Shown here in pieces: positions 44,001-52,272 of a stretch of 64,000 nt of DNA; the stretch's first letter is position 1; the number at the start of each line of letters is the position of its first letter. The position numbers and the translations under genes are program-made. The notes beneath the pieces are model-generated. The model ran no database searches. It saw only the letters and a list, made by a program, of their open reading frames with translations, and had not been told where the DNA came from. Source of the stretch: Marchantia polymorpha subsp. ruderalis (Eukaryota > Streptophyta > Marchantiopsida > Marchantiales > Marchantiaceae); assembly GCA_037833965.1 (NCBI GenBank), contig AP031354.1:20314001-20378000 (forward strand). Reading direction: 5' to 3'.

Positions 44001-44217
44001 GAAGGTAGCGAAGAAGCTCGAGGCCTTTCTGTCGAAGGCACAGGATACCATGTCCTCCCTCGAGGGGGAGGTGTCCGCGGCGTTGCAGCGGTTGGGACTG
44101 CGTAGTCGAGCGGAAGAGTGGCAGGGTAGGGAGTTAGTGCGCGGCAGTCGGCCGCGCAGGAGACGTAGTACAGGTTCCGCGGAGTGTAGTGTAGCGTGGT
44201 TCCGTGCAGGCGTGTAG
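41020..44217 (+). CDS. U3-encoded accessory protein, intact (1065 aa)
   Basis: No enzyme family recognised. Residues about 95-310 are a helical globular domain (LDFLLWGWNYICAN, RTRDYKDRFRRTLSAAL, EEKGGTLNHLSPFL). Residues about 310-745 are a disordered Pro/Arg/Ser/Ala linker with His-Arg repeats and a 21-residue tandem duplication (REEARTTAGATGHAATSSGE, near 42220-42345). Residues 747-772 are acidic. About 813-957 is a coiled coil, then CLKGYAHWEV (958-967), a helical segment and a basic tail. No signal peptide or membrane span. The ATG at 41020 has a good context, but the ATG at 41272 (AACGCAATG) is the one shared with subfamily A and may be the true start. The gene lies in U3, upstream of the LTR promoter, so genomic RNA carries it after pol. 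A role in particle structure, chromatin or nuclear targeting is possible but only inference. Confidence 0.85.
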   Translation: MTFDRAAENVPFLNSRFQSLVRAARIHLLAADHSRRRHTGEFLLIEGEVSARDLELSAIRVCRERKKRGQCGSRMSGRANPRNAMTRPSRLRMVPLRLPQNGLRAFEERLIARKLDFLLWGWNYICANMVREWLEPQGPPSRGLRPHVDRWTVQDWAQALGRCAGMPGHLLFDSESIKVTKQEEAQFVELFKTGRSTKNGYRTRDYKDRFRRTLSAALMQLLQPHRACYITLWQVSFVECVIEGTPIHWASILHRVMRQHAFEEKGGTLNHLSPFLINFYRQRNCLTAAELEHFPPLSIDHPGKYVRENEVDTDVEESPTSTPSRRRDEGRHTPAARVPRKRRWREESEEEQHQEPSAPIRPRPLCEPYSRPKQKARRLVLPADSADTATIATEIGSASPERREEARTTAGATGHAATSSGERREEARTTAGATGHAATSSGERPPTGQGPPELPRAMRTDVPFAHKRTSADRRTQVDVDLRLRVGRSSPPVHRRSPAHRSPVHRSPVNRTPPHVPPVHRQESPPFQRRKGKEPAEEPPTRHRPSGPDPPAHHAPQFAPSAPGPSSRGDTSRERAEAAPSAESPPIDAPSAVGPIGQGTSGVRPPAMSPSAIEVRGATPAADKAPANAPAHGPGTAPTDRSREQQTMERSDCQRDEVSMRDAQSNPAQPPSAQSPSATDDRDRENAVGNQPARDGDAARVHSPSALDILATSSEAAAVPSQAAHVEDVQPHSGQSPTQSMATEILHSDDDDGGSTEEMSGAEDTEEEEEEIVGAPAAALSEQVIPLLRYLDRKVDKYADPLQPGSYIELVRRRTRTKVHTSKLLARVDQELRDLKEKHECLWGQYKLNQKFYKHSEKMKDEKLGELTKEQVKVKEALNSEQAQNRILSEELVRQTRLLEQCQLARQADEELIRRLQSECGELRAQRAEAESQLVTIEEDRRKEADRTKVETARRVAHCLKGYAHWEVKAQEKLTLREFELRAAGLLSGDSRSRRKVAKKLEAFLSKAQDTMSSLEGEVSAALQRLGLRSRAEEWQGRELVRGSRPRRRRSTGSAECSVAWFRAGV

Positions 44218-44253
44218 CGTAGTGCAGTGTAGTGCTAGGTAGGACTTAGAAGG

Positions 44254-44260
44254 TATAAAA
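44254..44260 (+). promoter_or_regulatory. TATA box of the intact 5' LTR
   Basis: AAGGTATAAAATAG lies 37 bp after the U3 gene stop and about 975 bp before the LTR end. It should drive the genomic RNA starting about 30 bp downstream. Confidence 0.7.
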
Positions 44261-45252
44261 TAGTTCCAGGCGTTTTGCCTGGGGTTCTTTCCCATCAGAA
44301 GTGCAGATCAGGAACCCATTTCCTTTGCGTGTTTGTGTCCTTGAGCTCTGTCACCACGCACGAGGAGTTACAACTTAGCGTTCCGCATTTTGTAGCTGAA
44401 GGCCTACGGCCGAATGTTCAGAGCTAGTACATTGGTTAGAGACTTGAGTAGTTCGGAACTGCACCTGCGGGTGACTGCCGATGCTCAGAGCCAGTGACTA
44501 GTTAGATACTTGAACAGTTTCGCCCCTACACCTTCGAGTGTTTCTTTCTGATTGTACTCCTTTGGGATTTTTCCCCTGAATGCCAAAGTGAAGTTTTGCT
44601 ACTTCGTGTAAGCCTTGGTTGTAAATTCAGGTTACGCTGCAGCAGGTGCCTTGAGGGTAACCCCTGTAGTATTTCTGGGAATGACAAGTGCCTGAGAATT
44701 CAAACTCTTCAATAGACTGTTGTTGTGTTACTGGAATGTTTCACAGTGAGTCCTTCAGTGCGGACCTGTGTTCTCTGCGCGTTTTGTGAGTTGAGAGTGT
44801 TGTTCACCGCGTATGAGTGACTTCGATCCGAAGTAGGCAGTCCAAACCGGGTTTCCTACGCTAGCAGCAAGCTAGTGGAAGCGTTGTAAAAGCCGGAGTT
44901 GGAAGTCACTACCCGCAGCTTCGCTGAGTGTACTCTTGAGAGACTTCCCCCCTGAAATCTTGAGTAGAGGTCCTAACGGATCTCTGGGTTGTGTTTCTGT
45001 AGTTTCAGGTGTGTGTGTGTGTGTGTGTGTGTTACGCTGCACTGTGCGACCTCCGAGTGCGCTCCGAGTGGACACTTGCAGTATTTCTGGGAGTGACAGT
45101 TGCCTGAGAATTCAAACTCCTCAATAGTCTGTTAAAACGTGACACTTTGTACCCTGTGTGTTCCTCTGTCCCTGTGGGTTCGACCTTTCTACCACTATAT
45201 TGCAGTTTTAGCCTTTAGTGGGTTATTACATAAGAAGCCGACAACTTCTTTT

Positions 45253-45270
45253 TGGCGCCGCTGCCGGGGA
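45253..45270 (+). other. Primer-binding site, tRNA-Asp
   Basis: TGGCGCCGCTGCCGGGGA, 22 bp after the LTR end, is complementary to the 3' end (including CCA) of a plant tRNA-Asp type sequence. Confidence 0.85.
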
Positions 45271-45316
45271 CAGTTGCGTCAACACCGGGGTTTTTACGAG
45301 CAGCCATGCTCGGTGA

Positions 45317-48148
45317 ATGTCGACTGGGGCTGGCGGGAGCAACCTAAGTGCTAGAGCTGTCCGCAAGTTCCGACGAGATTCAGAGAAGGCCGTGGAAGAG
45401 ACACGGCGTCAAAACAAGAAAACACCAAAAAGAGTACTTAAGCCTAGTTCGGCCGACATCCTTGGGGAACCTACCCCCGGCGACTCGGAACCAAACTTGG
45501 TGCTTACAGTTCTACTAGATATTCCTTGCACGGACTCGCCTAGTGCAGTAGGACCGACCGCCCGAGAACCGTCGACAGACACACCGATGGCGGACGGACA
45601 AGCCAATGTGCGGCTACCTCAGCCGATTACTAAACATTCCTACCCGAAGTACAAAGGGAGTGGGGATGACGACGATGCAGATTCATACATCAAGTTATTC
45701 GAGTCGGTGTCTATTGCCAATCGCGAGATCGCAGACGACGACCGACTAAGGATCTTTCCAAGCCTTCTGCGGAAGAAAGCGAGGAGTTGGTATAATCACG
45801 AGAGCATCGACCCGACTGGGTTGACAACATGGGCCCAGCTGAAGGAGAAGTTCCTTCGCCGCTTTCGCGAGCTCGGCTACGACAGCCGGGTTTTGACGAA
45901 GTTACGTAATTTGCAGCGAGAGAAGAAGGAGAGTCTGCGTGACTACACTGAGAGATTTCTGGACCTCCTCGACAGAATACCGAAAACAGGACCAGGGTCC
46001 CCTTTCTCGGTACAACAAGCTGTGGATTGGTACGTGACCGGTTTAACTCGGGAGATGGAGACTTTTTGCCGACGCAGCAAGTGCGACACTATTGAGGATG
46101 TGATTGCATCGGCAGAAGCCTTCGAAACTTCCACTCTCAACCGAAGAGGGAGAGAGAGACGAGAGTCGAAGGAGCGCAAACCGAAAGGAGGGCGAAGACG
46201 GCGTAGAGGTACAACTCCGTCATCGGAGGAATCGTCTTCGGACGAGAACCGTTCTTCATCCGAAGAAGAGGAAACCTCATCGTCGGAGGAGGAGAAGAAG
46301 AGGAAGAAGCATGGGTCAGCGAAGAAAAAGGGCACCCGACGAGTGACTACGGACAGAGCGCCGGGAGATATAGCTTCGAAGATGGAGACCCTTGTGAAGG
46401 ATTTCGCCGATCTCAAGGTTCAAGTGGTAGGCGGGCATGATCGCAGAAAATCATCCGGGAGAGTGCGAGCGAACTTATGGTGTACTACGTGCGGGGCGGT
46501 GGGACATGCAAACACCGAGTGCCTTACCACCCGGCCGTCATATCCAGTCAACGCAGTAGAGTGGGCGCAACCGTACTATGGAGAGCACCCTCAGTACTAT
46601 GGAGAGGCTAGCGAAGAGACAGCCTACGCCGTCCAGTCGGTGCCTACCCCTCCTGCAGTTTCAGCAATGCAAGTCCCACGATATATTCCGGTGGATCGGG
46701 CCACTACGGTACCTGTGAGGCGGAGATTACCTCCAGGGACGTTTGACCCACCGCCACCGCGAGCTTGTTATAATTGCGGGGAAGTTGGGCACTTCTCACC
46801 GCAGTGTCCCCATCCAAAAAGGCGAAACGATTATGCTCCGACATGTAGTAATTGCAAGAAGGTCGGGCACACTGCGCCAGAGTGTGATCAGCCACCAGTC
46901 CCTCGGCCAGTGGTACGATTTGTGAACACTCCTGCCAAGGAGGACGTGCAAGTTAACCAGGTCGAAGTAGGTTCAGACGGGGATGGCGAAGATGAAGAAT
47001 GGCCGGCTGAAGAGGTTATGTGCGCACGGGTCGAAACTCGTAGCTCCAAGAAATCCAAGGAGCAAGAGCGTGACACTCGCAAGCACGAACGGAGAACCGC
47101 CGACCGGACGGGAAAAGGAAAGGAGAAGACATCCAGCAAGTCCGACTCGCGACCTGCTCGGAAGTCTTCGGCTACGCGGGAGGCACCAGCAGTGCGCCCC
47201 CAGACAGCAGTCGAGGACGAGCCAGTGCGCCTACTGAAACGGGACTATGCTCCGGATATCCGCAACGAGGTAACCAATCTGTTGAAGGAAGCGATCCGCA
47301 CGCAAAAGGACCCACCGCAGCCAGACTTGACATCCTCCCTTGGGGCGAAGTTGGCAGCCACCGTGGAACCTCGCAGAGCGTCGCCGACCCCGGCGACCCA
47401 ACGCGCTCACTATGACTTGGTTGAAGATCTCGGGAGTCGAAAAGTGAACATCACGTTCAAGCAGCTCTTGGAAGACAATAAGACGTATCGGAGAATGTTG
47501 ATGCTTTCGCTACGGCATCCGCGGAAGCCGCGCGCATCCACATCCTCTCAAGTATATCAAGTGGAGAGCGAAGACCAAGGGCCACCCGAGATCGATGTGG
47601 AGATAGCAGGATGTAGTGTACGCAGAGTGCCAATCGACTCTGGATCAGGAGTCAACATAATGACGGAGGATACAGCGAGAGCCTTGGGGTTCAGTCAATA
47701 CGAACCCTCGAAGCGTGTGTTGAGATTAGCGGATCAGACGCGGAGAATGCCTGCAGGTATGCTGCGCAATGTCAAGACAACCATCGGGGGTGCGGACTTT
47801 CGGTTGACGTATATCATCCTTCAGCCGATGATGAAGCAGGGCTATGACGTTCTGCTCGGGCGACCATGGCTATATGGTGCACAAGTCAGATGTGACTGGC
47901 GAAGACATCGCCTTAAGTTTCCTCATCCTTCGGAACCGACCAAAACCATTACGGTGCCCTGGAATAGGGTCAGGCACGAAGGAGAGACCCCATCGACAAG
48001 TGCAGGTTACACATCGGGCGAGGACAGTGAGTCGACCGCGCGATCGGATTCCAGTGGTACCGAATCCGATTACTTCGTGGGATTCGTCGCCTGCTGCTCG
48101 GTGGAAGAAGAAGAAGAGACGGAAGCTATTCAGCCGGAAGACGAATAG
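45317..48148 (+). CDS. gag-pro: Gag-protease polyprotein (943 aa), intact
   Basis: It forms the particle and cleaves the polyproteins. From ATG 45317: a basic N-terminus; a retrotransposon gag capsid-like region at about 100-280 (SYIKLFESVSIANREI, KKARSWYNHESID, LRDYTERFLDLLDRIP); a Ser/Glu-rich then Lys-rich stretch at about 300-340; three CCHC zinc knuckles at residues 389 (CTTCGAVGHANTEC), 484 (CYNCGEVGHFSPQC) and 510 (CSNCKKVGHTAPEC) for RNA binding; and a retropepsin-like protease with active-site Asp 774 (DSGSGVN) and a later DVLLGRPWL. It ends in a single TAG directly followed by CAATTA and the open pol frame, so pol is probably made by readthrough. The start lies 46 bp after the primer site. 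Confidence 0.92.
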   Translation: MSTGAGGSNLSARAVRKFRRDSEKAVEETRRQNKKTPKRVLKPSSADILGEPTPGDSEPNLVLTVLLDIPCTDSPSAVGPTAREPSTDTPMADGQANVRLPQPITKHSYPKYKGSGDDDDADSYIKLFESVSIANREIADDDRLRIFPSLLRKKARSWYNHESIDPTGLTTWAQLKEKFLRRFRELGYDSRVLTKLRNLQREKKESLRDYTERFLDLLDRIPKTGPGSPFSVQQAVDWYVTGLTREMETFCRRSKCDTIEDVIASAEAFETSTLNRRGRERRESKERKPKGGRRRRRGTTPSSEESSSDENRSSSEEEETSSSEEEKKRKKHGSAKKKGTRRVTTDRAPGDIASKMETLVKDFADLKVQVVGGHDRRKSSGRVRANLWCTTCGAVGHANTECLTTRPSYPVNAVEWAQPYYGEHPQYYGEASEETAYAVQSVPTPPAVSAMQVPRYIPVDRATTVPVRRRLPPGTFDPPPPRACYNCGEVGHFSPQCPHPKRRNDYAPTCSNCKKVGHTAPECDQPPVPRPVVRFVNTPAKEDVQVNQVEVGSDGDGEDEEWPAEEVMCARVETRSSKKSKEQERDTRKHERRTADRTGKGKEKTSSKSDSRPARKSSATREAPAVRPQTAVEDEPVRLLKRDYAPDIRNEVTNLLKEAIRTQKDPPQPDLTSSLGAKLAATVEPRRASPTPATQRAHYDLVEDLGSRKVNITFKQLLEDNKTYRRMLMLSLRHPRKPRASTSSQVYQVESEDQGPPEIDVEIAGCSVRRVPIDSGSGVNIMTEDTARALGFSQYEPSKRVLRLADQTRRMPAGMLRNVKTTIGGADFRLTYIILQPMMKQGYDVLLGRPWLYGAQVRCDWRRHRLKFPHPSEPTKTITVPWNRVRHEGETPSTSAGYTSGEDSESTARSDSSGTESDYFVGFVACCSVEEEEETEAIQPEDE

Positions 48149-48154
48149 CAATTA
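48146..48154 (+). promoter_or_regulatory. Leaky stop: TAG-CAA-TTA between gag-pro and pol
   Basis: This is the exact core of the readthrough context known from tobacco mosaic virus (UAG-CAR-YYA). Gag-pro and pol are in the same frame, and no stop follows for the whole pol gene. The first ATG in pol is at 48344, after residues conserved with the second copy. The same nine bases are found in the degenerate copy at 7258-7250. Confidence 0.8.
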
Positions 48155-50989
48155 ACTGTGGGACTGGGAAGGAGTGAGACGAGTCACATTGAGGGCATTG
48201 TCGACCCTAGTGACTGTCACGAAGTACAACTCAGTCCCGGCAAGTGCTTGAAGGTATCAAGCGCAGTGAGAGGAGACGAGCTAAGGAAAGTACAGGCCTT
48301 CCTTAGCCATTATGTCGACGTTTTCGCCTGGAAGATCGGAGACATGAAGGGGATACCCGCACGGTATGGGGAACACCGTATCGATTTACTGGACGACTCA
48401 GTACCCATACGACAGCGCCAGTATCGCCTCAACCCAAAATACTCCTTGCTAGTTAAAGAGGAGATAGATAAGTACTTGAGCGCTGGTATTATTTACCCTG
48501 TGCTCAGCAGCGAGTGGGTGTCGCCGATTGTCATCGTACCCAAGAAGTTGACGGGTAAGATACGAGTGTGTCAGGATTTCCGAAAGTTGAATGCAGCAAC
48601 ACGCAAGGATCATCACCCGTTACCATTCACGGATGCCATTCTAGACCATGTCGCAGGACATGAATGTTATAGCTTCCTGGATGGGTTCTCAGGTTACAAT
48701 CAGGTGTCTATCCGTGAACAGGACAAGGATAAAACTACGTTCACAACCGACTGGGGAACTTACGCATACCACAAGATGCCCTTCGGTCTGTGCAACGCGC
48801 CTGCCACCTTTCAACGGATGATGACCAATATCTTTCAGAAACAACTGAGGAAGTTCCTGGAGATATTCATAGATGACTTCTGTGTCTTTGGGAAGCGGTC
48901 TGAACACCTAAGTCACTTGAAGCAGACCTTCGATAAATGTAGAGAGAGCAGTTTATCACTGCATCCCGAGAAGTGCTTTTTCTTTATGACTAGTGGAATC
49001 TTGTTGGGTCATCGGGTCTCGGCAGAAGGCATTGCGGTGGACATCGAGAAGGTCAAGGTTATACTCGAGCTTGAACCACCCACGAATCTAAGAGAGCTGC
49101 GAGCATTCCTGGGTCATGTGGGCTACTACCGAAGATTCATACACATGTATGCAATACTAGCGGCGGACCTGACCAAGTTGTTGAAGAAGGACGAGCCCTA
49201 TGCTTGGGGTGCGAACCAGCAGACAGCATTTGAAGCTCTGAAAGCGAAACTCACGACTGCTCCCGTACTAAGGAGTCCAGACTGGAATCGACCATTCCAT
49301 GTTTACGTTGACACTTCGGCATTCGCCATCGGTGTGGTACTGAGTCAAAAGGATGACAACAAAAAGGACTACCCGATCTACTTCGCGAGCCGACAGCTGT
49401 CTCTAGCAGAGCGGAAGTACACCACGACGGAGAGAGAAGCGTTGGGGATGGTGTACTCCTGTAAAAAGTTCCGTCACTACCTAATCTGCTACGAGTTTGT
49501 GTTCCATGTGGACCACTACGCATTGCAACACCTAGTCAAGAAAGCCGACCTATCCGGTCGGATCGCCAGGTGGGTGTTGTTACTACAAGAGTTCACCTAC
49601 ACAGTCCAGACCAGGAAAGGGGTGCACCACGAAAATGCGGATTACTTGTCCCGATTATGGACCCAGCCGGCAGAGGAGGAATTGGTGGACGATTTTCCAG
49701 ATGAAGAGTTATTTCAGTTGTCTGCAGGACATGAGTCCCGCTATGCCGACCTGTATCGATATCTGCTAACCCTCCAGTGCCCCGAGGGCATGGATTTGGA
49801 ACAGCGAACTGTCTTTATTCATAAGGCAGGCCCGTACCAACTCCAGCAGGGGGTTTTGTTCAAGAAGATGGCGGATGAGCGCTTATGCAGATGCCTGGAG
49901 GAATCAGAAGTACCAAGAATAGTGAGTGCGATGCACACAGAGGAGGCGGGTGGACACTATGCCACCAGGAACACGGTCACCAAGATCCTAAATGCGGGAT
50001 ATTGGTGGCCGACCATGTTTAAGGATGTTCTCGATTACATCCGCAAGTGCGACAGTTGCCAGAGGACGGGGAGACCGACGCCTACAACACGATGGCCCCT
50101 GACTCCCATCATGCCTCTAGCACCTTTCGAAAAGTGGGGTATTGACTTTGTAGGGCCGATACAACCAGTGACTAGAAGTACACGAAGGCGCTACATTCTG
50201 GTAGCAACGGACTACGCCACCAAGATGGTAGAGGCCAGAGCCACCAGAAGGGATGATGCTGCCACAGTGGCAGCATTCTTGTTTGAGTCGATCATCACAC
50301 GCTACGGATGTCCCTTAGAGCTAGTCAGCGACCGGGGCACGCATTTTCTGAATCAGATCATCGAAGATCTGACACGGTACTTCCACATCAAGCACCGGAA
50401 GACTACTCCATACAATCCCAAGGCAAATGGACTGACGGAGAAGTCCAATGGTCTGCTGTGTAAAATACTACTCAAGGTCACGGTGAATCACGCTCACGAC
50501 TGGGATACAAAGCTAGCAGCCGCTCTATGGGCGTACCGCACAGCTGAGAAGATCACGACCAAACAGACACCATACTTTCTGGTGTATGGGCAACACCCGA
50601 TCCTCCCGATCGAATTTGAAGTACCCACCCAACGAACGTTGGATTTGCAGAGGATGGGCGCAGAGGAGAGTCAACTCTACAGGTTACAGGAAGTCACGCT
50701 GCTGGATGAGCGGAGAAGAGACGCCGAAGATCGCACCAGGAAAATCCAGCTCCGCCGAAAGGAGAGATACGATAAAAAGATCAAACCGGTACTCCTGCAG
50801 GCAGGTGATTTGGCATTGCTCTACGACAGCAGGCATGCCAGATTCCCAGGCAAACTGCACCTAAGATGGATGGGACCTTACAGGGTTGTCGAAGTCTTCC
50901 CGAATGGATCCATCCAACTTGCGGACCTGGCCGGCGATCTGTTAGGCACCCGAGTGAACGGGTGGCGGTTGAAGAAATACCACATGTGA
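48149..50989 (+). CDS. pol: Pol polyprotein: reverse transcriptase, RNase H, integrase; intact
   Basis: It copies the RNA and integrates the cDNA. Numbering from the codon at 48158: RT with SFLDGFSGYNQ, MPFGLCNAPATFQ and catalytic FIDD at 237-240 (in place of the more usual YxDD); RNase H with Asp 385 (YVDTSAFAIG) and TTEREALG; integrase zinc-binding region ending RKCDSCQ; core with Asp 663 (GIDFVGP), Asp 725 (VSDRG) and Glu 761 (spacing DD35E); and a C-terminal GPY module (RWMGPYRVVEVF). No chromodomain follows, unlike chromoviruses. All catalytic residues are present and the frame is unbroken, so this copy may be autonomous. No ATG lies at the start, which fits translation by readthrough from gag-pro. 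The polypurine tract is 25 bp downstream. Confidence 0.93.
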   Translation, partial: QLTVGLGRSETSHIEGIVDPSDCHEVQLSPGKCLKVSSAVRGDELRKVQAFLSHYVDVFAWKIGDMKGIPARYGEHRIDLLDDSVPIRQRQYRLNPKYSLLVKEEIDKYLSAGIIYPVLSSEWVSPIVIVPKKLTGKIRVCQDFRKLNAATRKDHHPLPFTDAILDHVAGHECYSFLDGFSGYNQVSIREQDKDKTTFTTDWGTYAYHKMPFGLCNAPATFQRMMTNIFQKQLRKFLEIFIDDFCVFGKRSEHLSHLKQTFDKCRESSLSLHPEKCFFFMTSGILLGHRVSAEGIAVDIEKVKVILELEPPTNLRELRAFLGHVGYYRRFIHMYAILAADLTKLLKKDEPYAWGANQQTAFEALKAKLTTAPVLRSPDWNRPFHVYVDTSAFAIGVVLSQKDDNKKDYPIYFASRQLSLAERKYTTTEREALGMVYSCKKFRHYLICYEFVFHVDHYALQHLVKKADLSGRIARWVLLLQEFTYTVQTRKGVHHENADYLSRLWTQPAEEELVDDFPDEELFQLSAGHESRYADLYRYLLTLQCPEGMDLEQRTVFIHKAGPYQLQQGVLFKKMADERLCRCLEESEVPRIVSAMHTEEAGGHYATRNTVTKILNAGYWWPTMFKDVLDYIRKCDSCQRTGRPTPTTRWPLTPIMPLAPFEKWGIDFVGPIQPVTRSTRRRYILVATDYATKMVEARATRRDDAATVAAFLFESIITRYGCPLELVSDRGTHFLNQIIEDLTRYFHIKHRKTTPYNPKANGLTEKSNGLLCKILLKVTVNHAHDWDTKLAAALWAYRTAEKITTKQTPYFLVYGQHPILPIEFEVPTQRTLDLQRMGAEESQLYRLQEVTLLDERRRDAEDRTRKIQLRRKERYDKKIKPVLLQAGDLALLYDSRHARFPGKLHLRWMGPYRVVEVFPNGSIQLADLAGDLLGTRVNGWRLKKYHM

Positions 50990-51013
50990 GTGTTCGCGTG
51001 CGCGCTCACAATT

Positions 51014-51026
51014 GAGGAGGGGGGCA
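51014..51026 (+). other. Polypurine tract of the intact element
   Basis: GAGGAGGGGGGCA directly before the 3' LTR start TGTGGTA, identical to 404-416. Confidence 0.85.
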
Positions 51027-52272
51027 TGTGGTACCCCACTTTTGGCAATTTTGAGGAAATTAAAACATTTTTGGAAAACTGCACCCTGGCAGCATTGTAA
51101 ATAGCCTTCGGTACATCAAAACAGAGTGAATCCGGAAGATCGCGGGGATTCTCGAGGGATCTTGTAGAATCTGGGATTTGGGTGCCACAGCAAGGACAGG
51201 CACCACCCTCCCTGCGAGCTCCGCAGTTAGGATCTCTACGGCGCAAGGCGCAAAACCCGCCTTCGGAGGTTGCGTCCGCGGCTGTAGGGAAACCCCCGTA
51301 ATTAGGTCAACCCTTGGGCGCCTTGACCAAGTTAGGGTCCCGTTGGAAAGAGCTCGACGCGCTGATTCTAACGAGCCCAAGAACGCTTGGAACGGACGAG
51401 GACTTAGGGAGTTATCGCTACTGGAAGAAACGGAGGCGGTCGCCTACGGCGGAAGGAGTTCGCCACCGGCGCGAATTCCGCCTACGCGGAAGGGGGATTC
51501 AAGTTTTGTCCTATGCAAGGACGAAGGCGTTCGCCTGTGCGCAGGCGAGGTAGGGTTAGGGAAGGCGCGAAGTCCGCCTACGCACAGGCGTTCGCCTGTG
51601 CACAGGCACTTCGGCGTCGGCGGAAAATCCGCCTTGGGCCCTAGAAATGCGCCTTGTGAGGTAGAAAGTGTACGGCGCCTTCCGCGCCAGCGCAGCGCAG
51701 CGTACGTCGGAGGAGCCGCCAGAGTAATCCAATAGGTACGGACCGTGCGGACGGCACGGGTGGATGCGCTCTTGGACGGACGGAGTTGCGGCGGCGGAAG
51801 CGCCGACGGAGAGACAAGGAACGGACAGACTGGACGGAGACGGCTGACCACGGTCAACGCCTTCCGCGCCAGCGCAACCTCCGCGGACGGAATTCGCCTG
51901 CGCACAGGCGAACGCCTGTGCACAGGAGGATGTTCAAGTTCCGCGCCGGCGGAGAATCCGCCGAGGCCCCTGCCTGCGCACAGGCAGGAGTTGAATTTTT
52001 GTCCGACATGCGGACGCACGCGTCAAGGCAGAAGGAGATTGGCCGAAGGGCGGTACGAACAAGTGTACCGCGCAAGGCGGAAAACTCGCCTTTGGCGCTA
52101 CGCCCCCATGTCCGCAGGGTGACACGCTCGCGGAGTTCAAATCCGCCAATTCGAGCGTGAGAGTTTAATCGACGACGGCGGAGCGTGAAGCCGCGCGTGA
52201 GAGCGAAGACCGTTCCAGCGTACAGCCGGCGCGGCCATCAAGTGAGACGTTCTTCACGACCCAGAGACGACC

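Larger units (their letters stand above)
39774..45230 (+). repeat. 5' LTR (5457 bp) of the intact element
   Basis: TGTGGTACCCC to GGGTTATTACA. The first 1.25 kb is noncoding with dense short palindromes (40200-40740). Next are the gene at 41020-44217, a TATA box at 44254 and about 0.95 kb of R/U5 with a GT microsatellite near 45011. The primer site follows at 45253. Confidence 0.95.

Noticed and set aside
41020-44217. The U3 gene as an envelope-like gene
   Set aside because: Its place after pol would fit, but there is no signal peptide, membrane span or furin-like site. It is a helical domain plus coiled coil.
45253-45270. tRNA gene at the primer-binding sites
   Set aside because: Only 18 bases match the tRNA 3' end, in the antisense sense expected of a primer site; no tRNA fold surrounds them. 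The same holds at 10111 and 55078.
50700-50989. Chromodomain at the integrase C-terminus
   Set aside because: After the GPY module both families end within a few dozen residues, with no chromodomain-like aromatic pattern.
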